Counted from the first letter of the stretch, positions 35,071 through 43,687 are shown. The stretch: 64,000 bases of DNA from Pseudomonas tohonis (GCF_012767755.2 NZ_AP023189.1:1-64000), one strand, 5' to 3'. Translations and numbers: made by a program. Notes: generated from the letters alone by a model not told the origin.

Positions 35071-35295
35071 ATGAAGAAACTGTTGTTGGCCATTGGCCTG
35101 TTCACCCTTGCCGGCTCGGCCTTCGCCGCCGCCAAGCCCTGTGAAGAGCTGAAGTCCGAGATCGACGCGAAGATCAAGGCGAACGGAGCGACCTCCTACA
35201 CCCTTGAGATCGTCGACAAGGGCAGCGCGACCGACAAGAAGGTGGTCGGCAGCTGCGAAGCGGGCAGCAAGGAAATCGTCTACCAGCGCAATTGA
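35071..35295 (+). CDS. DUF1161 small exported protein, copy 1
   Basis: A 74-residue protein with a signal peptide (MKKLLLAIGLFTLAGSAFA) and a mature domain of about 55 residues carrying two cysteines (KPCEELK and GSCEAG) that could form a disulfide. The ending KEIVYQRN is characteristic. A paralogue with the same plan is encoded at 38552-38785 (ending KKIVYQRNGT). The ATG at 35071 is preferred for the signal peptide. Function unknown; an intrinsic terminator follows. Confidence 0.85.
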   Translation: MKKLLLAIGLFTLAGSAFAAAKPCEELKSEIDAKIKANGATSYTLEIVDKGSATDKKVVGSCEAGSKEIVYQRN

Positions 35296-35312
35296 TCGCG
35301 CGATGAGCTGTC

Positions 35313-35337
35313 AAGCCGGCGTCCGCGCCGGCTTTTT
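35313..35337 (+). terminator. Intrinsic terminator after DUF1161 copy 1
   Basis: Stem AAGCCGGCG (35313-35321), loop TCCG, CGCCGGCTT (35326-35334), with five T. Confidence 0.86.
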
Positions 35338-35486
35338 CATGGGCGCTCGTCGGCCTGCCTTGCTTACCCGGAGGTGCCCTGGTTACCGAAAAGTGCCTTC
35401 TGGTGGCTGCCTGCGGGTCGGCCTAGAGTAGGACCCCTGTGTCACGTGGAAGGCGCGAGTCTTCCCCTCAGTAAGGTCCCTTCGCT

Positions 35487-36485
35487 ATGTCAGCCCTTTC
35501 TTCCCTGCCCCTTTCCGTCCTCGACCTGGCGCCCATCCGCGACGATGGCGGCCCCGCCCAGGCGCTGCACAACTCCCTGGCCCTGGCGCGCCATGTGGAA
35601 CAGCTCGGCTTCTCGCGCTTCTGGGTGGCCGAGCACCACAACATGGAAGGCATCGCCAGTTCCGCCACCTCGGTGCTGCTGGGTTACCTGGCGGCCAATA
35701 CCTCGACGCTGCGCCTGGGTTCGGGCGGGATCATGCTGCCGAACCACGCGCCGCTGGTTATCGCCGAGCAGTTCGGCACCCTCGCGACGCTCTACCCGGG
35801 GCGCATCGAGCTGGGCCTTGGCCGTGCGCCGGGCGCCGATCACCTGACCGCCCGCGCCCTGCGCCGCGAGCGCTCGGGCAGCGCCGACGATTTCCCCCAG
35901 GACGTGGAAGAGCTGGAGCTGCTGCTCGGCCCCCGCCTGGAAGGGCAGAAGGTCATCGCCATGCCCGGCATGGACACCCGGGTGCCGATCTGGCTGCTCG
36001 GCTCCAGCCTGTTCAGCGCCCAGCTGGCCGGGCAGAAGGGCCTGCCCTACGCCTTCGCCTCGCACTTCGCACCGCGCTACATGCACGAGGCGATCCGCGT
36101 CTACCGTAATCATTTCCGTCCCTCGGCGGTGCTCGAGGCGCCCTACGTGATGCTCGGCGTGCCGCTGGTGGCGGCGCCCACGGACGAGGAGGCGGACTTC
36201 CTCGCCACCACCGTCTACCAGCGGGTGCTGAGCCTGATGCGCGGCGAGAGCCTGGTGCTGCGCCCGCCGGTGGAAAGCATGGCCGGGCGCTGGTTGCCCC
36301 ACGAGAAGGAGGCGGTCGGCAGCTTCCTGGCGATGGCCATGGTCGGCGGGCCGGAGAAGATCCGCGGCAAGCTGGAGGTGCTGCTGGAACAGACCGGCGC
36401 GGACGAGTTGATCTTCACCTGCGACGTCTACCAGCACGAGCACCGCCTGCGTGCCTTCGACATCCTCGCCGGGTTGCGCGGCTGA
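35487..36485 (+). CDS. Luciferase-like (LLM) flavin-dependent monooxygenase
   Basis: A 332-residue TIM-barrel protein of the bacterial-luciferase-like family, closest in style to the YhbW group. It shows [14 protein letters not shown] at the start, [14 protein letters not shown] near residue 46, [39 protein letters not shown], and [23 protein letters not shown]. Such enzymes use FMNH2 and O2 on substrates often unknown. It is the only clear enzyme in a stretch of small exported proteins, and convergent with two lipoprotein genes (stop 2 nt from the next stop). Substrate cannot be inferred. Confidence 0.88.
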   Translation: MSALSSLPLSVLDLAPIRDDGGPAQALHNSLALARHVEQLGFSRFWVAEHHNMEGIASSATSVLLGYLAANTSTLRLGSGGIMLPNHAPLVIAEQFGTLATLYPGRIELGLGRAPGADHLTARALRRERSGSADDFPQDVEELELLLGPRLEGQKVIAMPGMDTRVPIWLLGSSLFSAQLAGQKGLPYAFASHFAPRYMHEAIRVYRNHFRPSAVLEAPYVMLGVPLVAAPTDEEADFLATTVYQRVLSLMRGESLVLRPPVESMAGRWLPHEKEAVGSFLAMAMVGGPEKIRGKLEVLLEQTGADELIFTCDVYQHEHRLRAFDILAGLRG

Positions 36486-36487
36486 GG

Positions 36488-36907
36488 TCAGATCGGCCCG
36501 CAGCCCAGCGTCTCGCCACGCGCCACCACCTGGCGTCGGGCGTCGTACATCAGCACCTGCGGGCGCATGACGATGGGGCGTGCGTCGATGCGGTAGCGCT
36601 CGCCGGCGGCGAACCCGTCATAGCGGATGCGCACATGGCAGGTGAGCTGGAAGGGACCCGCGTCGCTGTTGAGGCCGCTACCGCTGGCAACCTCGAACTG
36701 GTAGCGCATCTCCAGTTCATGGCGGCCGGGAGTGACCTGGTAGTAGCGGCCGTCGGCGGTGCGCCCGCCGTCCAGGCGGTCGGCCATGAAGGTGGTGCCC
36801 GGCTCGCCGCGCAGGTCGATCCAGGCCTGGCCGGGGTCGGGTTGGGGAAGCGGGCCGGCGCAGGCCGTCAGGCTGGCCAGCAGGCACGCGGCGGGTAGCT
36901 TGCGCAT
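36488..36907 (-). CDS. Lipoprotein, paralogue A
   Basis: A 139-residue putative lipoprotein: MRKLPAACLLASLTAC with lipobox LTAC placing the lipidated cysteine at residue 16. The mature domain contains PDPGQAWIDL and RYYQVTPGRHELEMRYQFEV, which closely match segments of the neighbour at 36959-37375 (PDPDQAWIDL and RYFQVTPGNHELEVRFSFDV), so the two arose by duplication. Cysteines at TCHVRI and near the C-terminus (LGCGPI) recur in the paralogue. It resembles carbohydrate- or protein-binding beta-rich domains; no named function. Confidence 0.83.
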   Translation of the reverse strand: MRKLPAACLLASLTACAGPLPQPDPGQAWIDLRGEPGTTFMADRLDGGRTADGRYYQVTPGRHELEMRYQFEVASGSGLNSDAGPFQLTCHVRIRYDGFAAGERYRIDARPIVMRPQVLMYDARRQVVARGETLGCGPI

Positions 36908-36958
36908 GGCGGAATCCTCGGAAGGGCGTGGCGTTCAGGATAAACCTGGCGCCCGTTT

Positions 36959-37375
36959 TCAGACATCGCCGCAGCGACTTTCCCGTGCCCGCGCCACTTC
37001 GCGGTTGTCTTCGCTGTAGAGCCGCGCCCAGGGGCGGAAGCCGATGCCGCCGGCCTTGAGCTGGTAGCGTTGGCCGGCGGTGAATTCCGGGTAGTCCAGC
37101 TTCAGCAGGCAGGTGCGGGTCATGGGCTCGCGCTGGGGGCCGATGTCGTCGCCGTCCACGTCGAAACTGAAGCGCACTTCCAGCTCGTGGTTGCCGGGGG
37201 TGACCTGGAAGTAGCGGTCGTCCTGCAGCGGCTGGCGGTCGACACGGGTCGCCTGCAAGGCATGCCTTTGCGGTGGGTCCAGGTCGATCCAGGCCTGGTC
37301 GGGGTCGGGGCTGGGCATGATCAGCGAGCAACCGCCGAGGTTGAGCAGCAGGACAGTGGGAAGCAGGCGACGCAT
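36959..37375 (-). CDS. Lipoprotein, paralogue B
   Basis: A 138-residue putative lipoprotein with lipobox LGGC (lipidated cysteine at residue 16) and a mature domain homologous to the downstream gene at 36488-36907. The start at 37375 follows AAGGAG; a longer frame to 37408 lacks support. The two genes lie 51 nt apart on the minus strand and are probably co-transcribed. They are divergent from the zinc-peptidase lipoprotein (50-bp gap). Function unknown; the duplicated pair probably acts in the same envelope process. Confidence 0.83.
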   Translation of the reverse strand: MRRLLPTVLLLNLGGCSLIMPSPDPDQAWIDLDPPQRHALQATRVDRQPLQDDRYFQVTPGNHELEVRFSFDVDGDDIGPQREPMTRTCLLKLDYPEFTAGQRYQLKAGGIGFRPWARLYSEDNREVARARESRCGDV

Positions 37376-37424
37376 GCGGCAACTCCTTGTGGCGTGCTTT
37401 GGGGCCATGCGCTAGCTTCACGCC

Positions 37425-38522
37425 ATGCCGGCCCCCATTCTTCTAGCCTCTCTCGACCGCGCCCGCGCCCTTGCGGTTCCGTTGCTGCTCGCCCTGGCGC
37501 TGAACGGTTGCTCCAGCCTGGACTACTACGGCCAACTGGCCAGCGGACAGTTCCAGCTGCTGCGCGCCCGCGAGCCGGTGGCGCAGGTGCTCGCCGACCC
37601 CGCCCGTGATGCCGCGTTGCGCCAGCGCCTGGCGCTGTCGCAACGTGCGCGGGATTTCGCCAGCGCCGAACTGGCCTTGCCGGACAACGGCAGCTACCGC
37701 GTCTATGCCGATATCCACAGGCCCTTCGTGGTGTGGAACGTCTTCGCCACGCCGGCGCTGTCCCTGGCGCCCATCACTCATTGCTTCCCCATCGCCGGTT
37801 GCGTCGCCTACCGCGGCTACTACCAGCCCGGCCGAGCACGCGGCGCCGCGGCGCTGATGCGTGAGCAGGGGCTGGATACCTGGATCGGCGGCGTCGAGGC
37901 CTATTCCACCCTGGGCTGGTTCGACGACCCGATCCTCAGCAGCATGGCGCGCTGGGACGATGACCGGCTGGCGGCGGTGATCTTCCACGAGCTGGCGCAC
38001 CAGAAGCTGTACGTCGCCGACGACAGCGCTTTCAACGAGTCCTTCGCCAGCTTCGTCGAGCGCGAGGGCCTGCGCCAGTGGCGTGCCAGCCAGGGCCTGC
38101 CGGCCGGCGGCGAGGACGGGGTGCGCCAGCGCGAGCAGTTCACCGCGCTGGTGCTGGCCTGCCGCGAGCGCCTGGAGCGGCTCTACGCCAGCGACCTGCC
38201 CGAGGCGCAGAAGCACAGGGCCAAGCAGGCCGAGTTCGAGCGCCTGCGCCGCGACTACCGGCAGCTGCGTGACAGCCAGTGGCAAGGCGTGGGCCGCTAC
38301 GACGGCTGGATCGAAAGCCCGCTGAACAATGCCAAGCTGCTGCCTTTCGGCCTCTACGACCGTTGGGTGCCGGCCTTCGCCGAGCTGTATCGGCGTAGCG
38401 CCGGCTGGACGGATTTCCACGGGCGGGTGGCGGCGCTGGCGGCGCGTCCGCCGGTCGAGCGCCAGGCCGCCCTGGCCGAGCTGATGCCGGAGAACTCGCC
38501 GGTGGCCGCATCGGTCGAATGA
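37425..38522 (+). CDS. Lipoprotein zinc aminopeptidase-like protein
   Basis: A 365-residue protein of the family usually annotated as putative aminopeptidase (PF10023-like). An N-terminal signal ends in lipobox LNGC (lipidated C29). The gluzincin motif is H188-E189-LA-H192, followed by NESFASFVE, which could supply a third ligand. It is therefore probably an outer- or inner-membrane-anchored peptidase facing the periplasm. It is divergent from the two paralogous lipoproteins and followed 29 nt later by a DUF1161 gene, suggesting a shared envelope role. Substrate unknown. Confidence 0.85.
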   Translation: MPAPILLASLDRARALAVPLLLALALNGCSSLDYYGQLASGQFQLLRAREPVAQVLADPARDAALRQRLALSQRARDFASAELALPDNGSYRVYADIHRPFVVWNVFATPALSLAPITHCFPIAGCVAYRGYYQPGRARGAAALMREQGLDTWIGGVEAYSTLGWFDDPILSSMARWDDDRLAAVIFHELAHQKLYVADDSAFNESFASFVEREGLRQWRASQGLPAGGEDGVRQREQFTALVLACRERLERLYASDLPEAQKHRAKQAEFERLRRDYRQLRDSQWQGVGRYDGWIESPLNNAKLLPFGLYDRWVPAFAELYRRSAGWTDFHGRVAALAARPPVERQAALAELMPENSPVAASVE

Positions 38523-38551
38523 ACGCGGATTCGCCTGACAGGAGGTGTGCG

Positions 38552-38785
38552 ATGAACAGATGGGGATTGGCCGTGCTGCTCGGCCTGCTGGGGAGCGCCG
38601 CCGTAGCGGCGCCCAAGCCTTGCGAGGCGCTCAAGCAGGAGATCGAGGTGAAGATCCAGGCCGCCGGGGTGACCGCCTACACCCTGGAAATCGTGCCGGC
38701 CGCGGAGGTGGAAGACCCGAACATGGTGGTCGGCACCTGCGAGAACGGCACGAAGAAGATCGTCTACCAGCGCAACGGGACCTGA
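38552..38785 (+). CDS. DUF1161 small exported protein, copy 2
   Basis: A 77-residue paralogue of the 35071 gene: signal peptide MNRWGLAVLLGLLGSAAVA, then APKPCEALKQEIEVKIQAAGVT and the matching end KKIVYQRNGT. The same two-cysteine pattern is kept. The ATG at 38552 follows AGGAGGTGTGCG, an excellent ribosome-binding site. It lies directly after the zinc-peptidase lipoprotein gene, so the two are probably co-transcribed. Confidence 0.85.
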   Translation: MNRWGLAVLLGLLGSAAVAAPKPCEALKQEIEVKIQAAGVTAYTLEIVPAAEVEDPNMVVGTCENGTKKIVYQRNGT

Positions 38786-38802
38786 GCCCGCCGCCCTGGA
38801 AT

Positions 38803-38826
38803 CCCCGGGCTGAAGCCCGGCCTACA
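38803..38826. repeat. REP-like CCGGGCTGAAGCCCGG element
   Basis: CCGGGCT-GA-AGCCCGG (38805-38820) is a perfect 7-bp-arm palindrome followed by CCTACA, a form I remember as a common Pseudomonas intergenic repeat. It lies between convergent DUF1161 and the HAD phosphatase and may act as a transcript end. Confidence 0.6.
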
Positions 38827-39472
38827 CGCCTTCGAAGGCCTGGTGCATTTCCGCGAGCGTGGCGAAGTACCAGGCCGGCGATTCCGCCATCAGCTCCTCG
38901 TGGCTGCCGAAGCCGTAGCCGACGCCGATGGCCTGCAGGCCATTCTCCCGGGCGCCGATCAGGTCGTGCTTGCGGTCACCGATCATCAGCGTCTGCGCCG
39001 GGTCCAGCCCCTCCTCGTCGAGCAGGTGGCGGATCAGCTCCACCTTGTTGGTGCGGGTGCCGTCCAGCTCGCTGCCGTAGATCACCTTGAAATGCCTGGC
39101 GAAGTCGAAGTGCCGCGCAATCTCGCGGGCGAACACCGCCGGCTTGCTGGTGGCGATGTACAACGTGCGGCCCTGCTCGCCGAGCATCCCCAGCAACTGG
39201 GCGACGCCGTCGAACACGCGGTTCTCGTAGAGCCCGGTGACCTTGAAGCGATCGCGGTAGTGGTTCACCGCCTCCCAGGCGCGGGGCTCGTCGAAACCGT
39301 AGGTCTGCATGAAGCACTGCAACAGCGGCGGGCCGATGAAATGCTCCAGGCGGGTGAGGTCCGGCTCGTGGATATCCAGCTTGCCCAGGGCGTACTGGAT
39401 GGAGCGGGTGATGCCCTCGCGCGGGTCGGTGAGGGTGCCGTCGAGGTCGAAGAGGATGTTCGGCTGGTGCAT
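38822..39472 (-). CDS. HAD-family hydrolase (phosphoglycolate phosphatase-like)
   Basis: A 216-residue HAD phosphatase: motif I FDLDGTLTDP (nucleophile in the DLD), a cap domain (about 20-85), motif II YIATSKP, and the later MIGDRKHDLIGARENGLQAIGVGYGFGS motif. It is close to the Gph/PGP subgroup and to the protein at the same place in PAO1 (PA0065, from memory). It may remove 2-phosphoglycolate or a similar small phosphate ester. It lies 5 nt downstream of dinD on the minus strand. Confidence 0.88.
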   Translation of the reverse strand: MHQPNILFDLDGTLTDPREGITRSIQYALGKLDIHEPDLTRLEHFIGPPLLQCFMQTYGFDEPRAWEAVNHYRDRFKVTGLYENRVFDGVAQLLGMLGEQGRTLYIATSKPAVFAREIARHFDFARHFKVIYGSELDGTRTNKVELIRHLLDEEGLDPAQTLMIGDRKHDLIGARENGLQAIGVGYGFGSHEELMAESPAWYFATLAEMHQAFEGV

Positions 39473-39477
39473 GGCGG

Positions 39478-40320
39478 TCAGGGCTCTTTCTTGATCTTTT
39501 TCTGTTCGGATTCGATCTGCTGGATGCTGCGATCCGGCGTGGGAAGTGATTCGGGCATCGTGCCGCCGAGGTCCTCGATGGTCTGCCGGACCTTCCTGCC
39601 AACGTCGTGATGGACCTGATTGGCGAGCTGTTTGCCCTGCACATTCTCCCTGCGCAACTTGTCCTCGGTCTGAGTGGCGCGGAACAGGTTGGCGGCCAGT
39701 TCCGTGCTGCCCATGTGGTCGAGGATCTTCTGGCTCTTCTTCAGCTGCTTGCGCGCGTGGATGTCACGCGCTGAGAGGCCGCCATACAGGCCGCGGTAAC
39801 CGTGGTCCTGGAATATGGCGTAATCCAGGCTGCTGGCTACACCGGCATCTCTGGCCGCTGCGGCCAGGTGCTTGTTGTGCTGGGCCAGCTCATTGCTTAT
39901 CGCCAGACGCTTTTCGTCTTCGTCAAATCGGGCGAAGCGATCATCATCGGCCAACTCCTGGCGGCGGGTCTGGATGGCGAAGTAGGTCTGACCATTGGCG
40001 ATGACCGGTTTGCTTGGGTCGCCGTTCTGCACGATCAGGTAGCAGGCGTAGCGGGACAGGCGGATGTCAGGCACCTGGCGCCGTGCACCGGAGCCGATCT
40101 CGACCATTGTGAGGATGTCCTCAATATGGTCCTCGACCGCGTGGCCGCTGCGCAGGCAGGCCTCCCGCGCACGTGCCACCACCGGGGTGAAGTGACGGTA
40201 CTGGGAGTAGCCCAGCACCTCGGCCAATTGCCTGGCCAGCCAGAACTCGTTGCCTTGGGCATCCATCTGGCGGAGGCCTTCGAAGGTGGCATGGTGCCGG
40301 TCGGTGATGTTCCGTTTCAT
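39478..40320 (-). CDS. dinD: DNA damage-inducible protein D (DinD)
   Basis: A 280-residue DinD homologue with an N-terminal Bro-like/KilA-style region (FEGLRQMDAQGNEFWLARQLAEVLGYSQYRHF) and the characteristic middle (QTYFAIQTRRQEL, DYAIFQDHGYRGLYGGLSARDIHARKQLKKSQKILDHMGSTELAANLFRATQTEDKL). E. coli DinD is SOS-induced and inhibits RecA filaments in vitro (established). No LexA box is visible upstream here. The gene is more AT-rich by eye than its neighbours and breaks a gene pair that is adjacent in PAO1 as I recall, so recent acquisition is likely. Confidence 0.92.
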   Translation of the reverse strand: MKRNITDRHHATFEGLRQMDAQGNEFWLARQLAEVLGYSQYRHFTPVVARAREACLRSGHAVEDHIEDILTMVEIGSGARRQVPDIRLSRYACYLIVQNGDPSKPVIANGQTYFAIQTRRQELADDDRFARFDEDEKRLAISNELAQHNKHLAAAARDAGVASSLDYAIFQDHGYRGLYGGLSARDIHARKQLKKSQKILDHMGSTELAANLFRATQTEDKLRRENVQGKQLANQVHHDVGRKVRQTIEDLGGTMPESLPTPDRSIQQIESEQKKIKKEP

Positions 40321-40356
40321 GAAGCTCTCCTTGCCTTTGAACAGGTCAAGGCATTC

Positions 40357-40902
40357 TCACTCGCCGTACCCCTCGGCGATATGCAGGTCCTTCAGCTTCA
40401 CGTAGTTGGCGGCGCTGTAAGTGAAGAAGGCCCTTTCCTTGTCGCTCAGCGGGCGGGCCTGTTTCACCGGGCTGCCGACGTAGAGGAAGCCGCTCTCCAG
40501 GCGTTTGCCCGGCGGCACCAGGCTGCCGGCGCCGATCACCACCTCGTCCTCGACCACGGCGCCGTCCATGACGATGCTGCCCATACCCACCAGGATGCGG
40601 TTGCCGAGGGTGCAGCCGTGCAGGGTCACCTTGTGGCCGATGGTCACGTCGTCGCCGATGAGAAGGGGAAAGCCGTCCGGGTTGAAGGGGCCGGCATGGG
40701 TGATATGCAGGACACTGCCGTCCTGTACGCTGGTCCGTGCCCCGATGCGGATGCGATGCATGTCGCCGCGTATCAGGGCGAAGGGCCAGACCGAGCTGTC
40801 CTCGCCCAGCTCGACATCGCCGATGACGACCGCGGATCGGTCGACGAAAACCCGCTGACCCAGCTGGGGGGCGGTGCCGCGGTAGGTTCGTATCGCGCTC
40901 AT
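40357..40902 (-). CDS. Gamma-carbonic-anhydrase-like hexapeptide-repeat protein
   Basis: A 181-residue left-handed beta-helix protein of the YrdA/PaaY/CaiE family: repeated hexapeptides (VFVDRSAVVIGDVELGEDSSVWPFALIRGDMHRIRIG), the metal-site region SVQDGSVLHITH with H68-type and HKVTLHGCTLG histidines, and a C-terminal helix. These proteins are trimeric and often bind zinc or iron, though carbonic anhydrase activity is frequently unproven. The gene lies 36 nt upstream of dinD on the minus strand and is preceded by a divergent small gene. Confidence 0.92.
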   Translation of the reverse strand: MSAIRTYRGTAPQLGQRVFVDRSAVVIGDVELGEDSSVWPFALIRGDMHRIRIGARTSVQDGSVLHITHAGPFNPDGFPLLIGDDVTIGHKVTLHGCTLGNRILVGMGSIVMDGAVVEDEVVIGAGSLVPPGKRLESGFLYVGSPVKQARPLSDKERAFFTYSAANYVKLKDLHIAEGYGE

Positions 40903-41067
40903 AGAAAGTCCTGTGGCTGCGTTGTGCGCCGATTGTAATTAAGATGTTCGCTGTCGACCCGGGTTAAACCTCGCGGCTCGATGGTTGTCCCACTCTTCAG
41001 TCCCTTCCCGAAAGGCCCGTCAAAATTCTGGCATAGTGGCCGGCCGTCTCTGGAAAGGAGAGTGTCC

Positions 41068-41256
41068 ATGACCACCTTGCGTTTCAGATCTTCCGCGAAT
41101 CGTTCCAAGGCCGCAGCGGCCACGGTGACCCGCGAAGCCCTCGAGGCCCATGTAGCCGCCTATCTGCGGCGCGGAGGGCAGATCCAGAAGATCGCCAAGG
41201 GCGTGAGCGGTATGCCACTGAACGGCTCCTGGCATCTGTCCAGGCGCGGGAAATGA
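41068..41256 (+). CDS. Very small conserved protein with ARGG-like motif
   Basis: A 62-residue basic protein (MTTLRFRSSANRSKAAAATVTREALEAHVAAYLRRGGQIQKIAKGVSGM...). The segment AYLRRGGQIQKI resembles the FLARGGKVQEI stretch of Pseudomonas SutA and related small RNA-polymerase-associated proteins, which is a weak hint only. AAAGGAGA precedes the ATG. It is divergent from the gamma-carbonic-anhydrase-like gene and about 80 nt upstream of prlC. No firm function. Confidence 0.7.
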   Translation: MTTLRFRSSANRSKAAAATVTREALEAHVAAYLRRGGQIQKIAKGVSGMPLNGSWHLSRRGK

Positions 41257-41338
41257 TTTGCGGAGGGGGCCTTGTGCCCCCTCTCTCTTTCCCGGTATCA
41301 ACGATCCATCAACTTTCCAGACGCAACAGGTGAATGCC

Positions 41339-43387
41339 GTGAGTTCCAGCAATCCCCTCCTTCAGGATTTCGACCTGCCGCCCTACTCCAGCATCCGTCC
41401 GGAACATGTAGAGCCCGCCATCGACACCATCCTCGCCGACAGCCGTGCCGCCATCGATGCGCTGCTCGCCGGCCAGCAGGGCACGCCGACCTGGCAGGGC
41501 CTGGTGCTGGCGCTGGACGAGCTCGGCGAGCGCCTGGGTCGTGCGTGGAGCCCGGTCAGCCACCTCAACGCCGTGTGCAACAGCGCCGAGCTGCGCGGCG
41601 CCTATGAGGCCTGCCTGCCCAAGCTCTCCGAGTACTGGACGGAACTCGGCCAGAACCGCGAACTGTTCCAGGCCTACGAGGCACTGGCCGGCAGCCCCGA
41701 GGCCGCCGGCTTCGACGTGGCGCAGAAGACCATCCTCGAACACGCCCTGCGTGACTTCCGCCTCTCCGGCATCGACCTGCCCGCCGACAAGCAGCAGCGC
41801 TACGGCGAGATCCAGATGAAGCTCTCCGAGCTCACCAGCCGCTTCTCCAACCAGCTGCTGGACGCCACCCAGGCCTGGACCAAGCACGTCACCGACGAAG
41901 CCGCGCTCGACGGGCTCACCGAGTCCGCCCGTGCGCAGATGGCCCAGGCCGCCCAGGCCAAGGGCCTGGATGGCTGGCTGATCAGCCTGGAGTTCCCCAG
42001 CTACTACGCGGTGATGACCTACGCCAACGACCGCGCGCTGCGCGAAGAGGTCTACACCGCCTACTGCACCCGTGCCTCCGACCAGGGGCCGAACGCCGGC
42101 CAGAACGACAACGGCCCGGTGATGGAGCAGATCCTCGACCTGCGCCAGGAGCTGGCCGGCCTGCTCGGTTTCGCCAGCTACGCCGAGCTGAGCCTGGCGA
42201 CCAAGATGGCCGAGTCCAGCGACCAGGTGCTGAGCTTCCTCCGCGACCTGGCCGTGCGCAGCAAGCCCTTCGCCCGGCAGGACCTCGACGAGCTCAAGGC
42301 CTTCGCCGCCGAGCAGGGGCTGGACGACCTGCAGAGCTGGGACACCGGCTACTACAGCGAGAAGCTGCGCGAGCAGCGCTACAGCATCTCCCAGGAAATC
42401 CTCCGCGCCTATTTCCCCATCGACAAGGTGCTCACCGGCCTCTTCGCCATCGTGCAGAAGCTCTACGGCATCGAGATCCGCGAGCTGTCGGGCTTCGACA
42501 CCTGGCACCCGGACGTCCGCCTCTTCGAGATCCGCGAGAACGGCCAGCACGTCGGCCGCTTCTTCTTCGACCTCTATGCCCGCGCCAACAAGCGTGGTGG
42601 TGCGTGGATGGACGGTGCCCGCGACAAGCGCCGCACCTCCGCCGGCAAGCTGATCAGCCCGGTGGCCAACCTGGTGTGCAACTTCACCCCGGCCGTCGGC
42701 GGCAAGCCCGCGCTGCTGACCCACGACGAAGTCACCACCCTGTTCCATGAGTTCGGCCACGGCCTGCACCACCTGCTGACCCGCGTCGAGCACGCCGGGG
42801 CCTCCGGTATCAACGGCGTGGCCTGGGACGCGGTCGAGCTCCCCAGCCAGTTCATGGAGAACTGGTGCTGGGAGCCGGAAGGCCTGGCGCTGATCTCCGG
42901 CCACTACCAGACCGGCGAACCCCTGCCCCAGGACCTGCTGGACAAGATGCTGGCGGCGAAGAACTTCCAGTCGGGCCTGATGATGGTGCGCCAGCTGGAA
43001 TTCTCCCTGTTCGACTTCGAGCTGCACGCCACCCACGGCGATGGCCGCAGCGTGCTGGAGGTGCTCGAAGGCATCCGTGCCGAGGTCTCGGTGATGCGCC
43101 CGCCGGCCTTCAACCGCTTCGCCAACAGCTTCGCGCACATCTTCGCCGGTGGTTACGCGGCCGGTTACTACAGCTACAAGTGGGCGGAAGTGCTCTCCGC
43201 CGACGCCTTCTCCAAGTTCGAGGAAGAAGGCGTGTTCAACGCCGACACCGGGCGCGCCTTCCGCGAGGCCATCCTCGCCCGTGGCGGCTCCCAGGAGCCG
43301 ATGGTGCTGTTCGTCGATTTCCGCGGTCGCGAGCCCTCCATCGACGCCCTGTTGCGCCACCTCGGCCTGTCGTCGGAGGCCGCATGA
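41339..43387 (+). CDS. prlC: Oligopeptidase A
   Basis: M3-family zinc metallopeptidase that degrades cytoplasmic oligopeptides, including signal-peptide fragments. The 682-residue protein has the zinc motif H470-E471-FG-H474-G and the flanking GINGVAWDAVELPSQFMENWCWE. A GTG start at 41339 is chosen because ACAGG lies 8 nt upstream and homologues start here; a GTG at 41330 adds three residues. Its stop overlaps the ATG of the downstream zinc-ribbon gene, so the two are co-translated. Confidence 0.96.
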   Translation: MSSSNPLLQDFDLPPYSSIRPEHVEPAIDTILADSRAAIDALLAGQQGTPTWQGLVLALDELGERLGRAWSPVSHLNAVCNSAELRGAYEACLPKLSEYWTELGQNRELFQAYEALAGSPEAAGFDVAQKTILEHALRDFRLSGIDLPADKQQRYGEIQMKLSELTSRFSNQLLDATQAWTKHVTDEAALDGLTESARAQMAQAAQAKGLDGWLISLEFPSYYAVMTYANDRALREEVYTAYCTRASDQGPNAGQNDNGPVMEQILDLRQELAGLLGFASYAELSLATKMAESSDQVLSFLRDLAVRSKPFARQDLDELKAFAAEQGLDDLQSWDTGYYSEKLREQRYSISQEILRAYFPIDKVLTGLFAIVQKLYGIEIRELSGFDTWHPDVRLFEIRENGQHVGRFFFDLYARANKRGGAWMDGARDKRRTSAGKLISPVANLVCNFTPAVGGKPALLTHDEVTTLFHEFGHGLHHLLTRVEHAGASGINGVAWDAVELPSQFMENWCWEPEGLALISGHYQTGEPLPQDLLDKMLAAKNFQSGLMMVRQLEFSLFDFELHATHGDGRSVLEVLEGIRAEVSVMRPPAFNRFANSFAHIFAGGYAAGYYSYKWAEVLSADAFSKFEEEGVFNADTGRAFREAILARGGSQEPMVLFVDFRGREPSIDALLRHLGLSSEAA

Positions 43388-43665
43388 GCGAAGGTCCCGT
43401 GAACGTCACCAAGAAGCGCTTCATCGCCGGTGCCGTGTGCCCGGCGTGCAGCGAGCAGGACCGCATCCAGATGTGGGACGAGGACGGCGTGCCGCACCGC
43501 CAGTGCGTCGCCTGCGGCTATGCCGACACCCTCAATGCGCAAGGCCAGTCGGTGCCCAAGGAACTGGGCACGCGGGTCAACAAGGCCGTGCCCAAGCCGG
43601 CCGACCCGAAGGTCCAGGGCGTGCAGTTCTTCCCCAATCCGAAACTGAAGAAGCCCAGCGAGTAG
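43384..43665 (+). CDS. yheV: YheV-family zinc-ribbon protein
   Basis: A 93-residue protein with a zinc ribbon: C19-PA-C22 and C41-VA-C44. It overlaps the prlC stop by 4 nt, the usual prlC-yheV pair in gammaproteobacteria. Its C-terminus is rich in Lys/Pro (VPKPADPKVQGVQFFPNPKLKKPSE). Function is not established in any organism that I recall. Confidence 0.9.
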   Translation: MSEGPVNVTKKRFIAGAVCPACSEQDRIQMWDEDGVPHRQCVACGYADTLNAQGQSVPKELGTRVNKAVPKPADPKVQGVQFFPNPKLKKPSE

Positions 43666-43687
43666 CGTCGAGGCCAGGGAGGGCGTG

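Noticed and set aside
35432..35456. TGTGTCACGTGGAAGG as a third parS
   Set aside because: At least four mismatches to the 16-bp consensus and only half of the palindrome; it is also far from the origin cluster.
40321..40356. LexA box upstream of dinD
   Set aside because: ACAG is present at 40341-40344 but no CTGT occurs at the required 8-bp spacing on either side.
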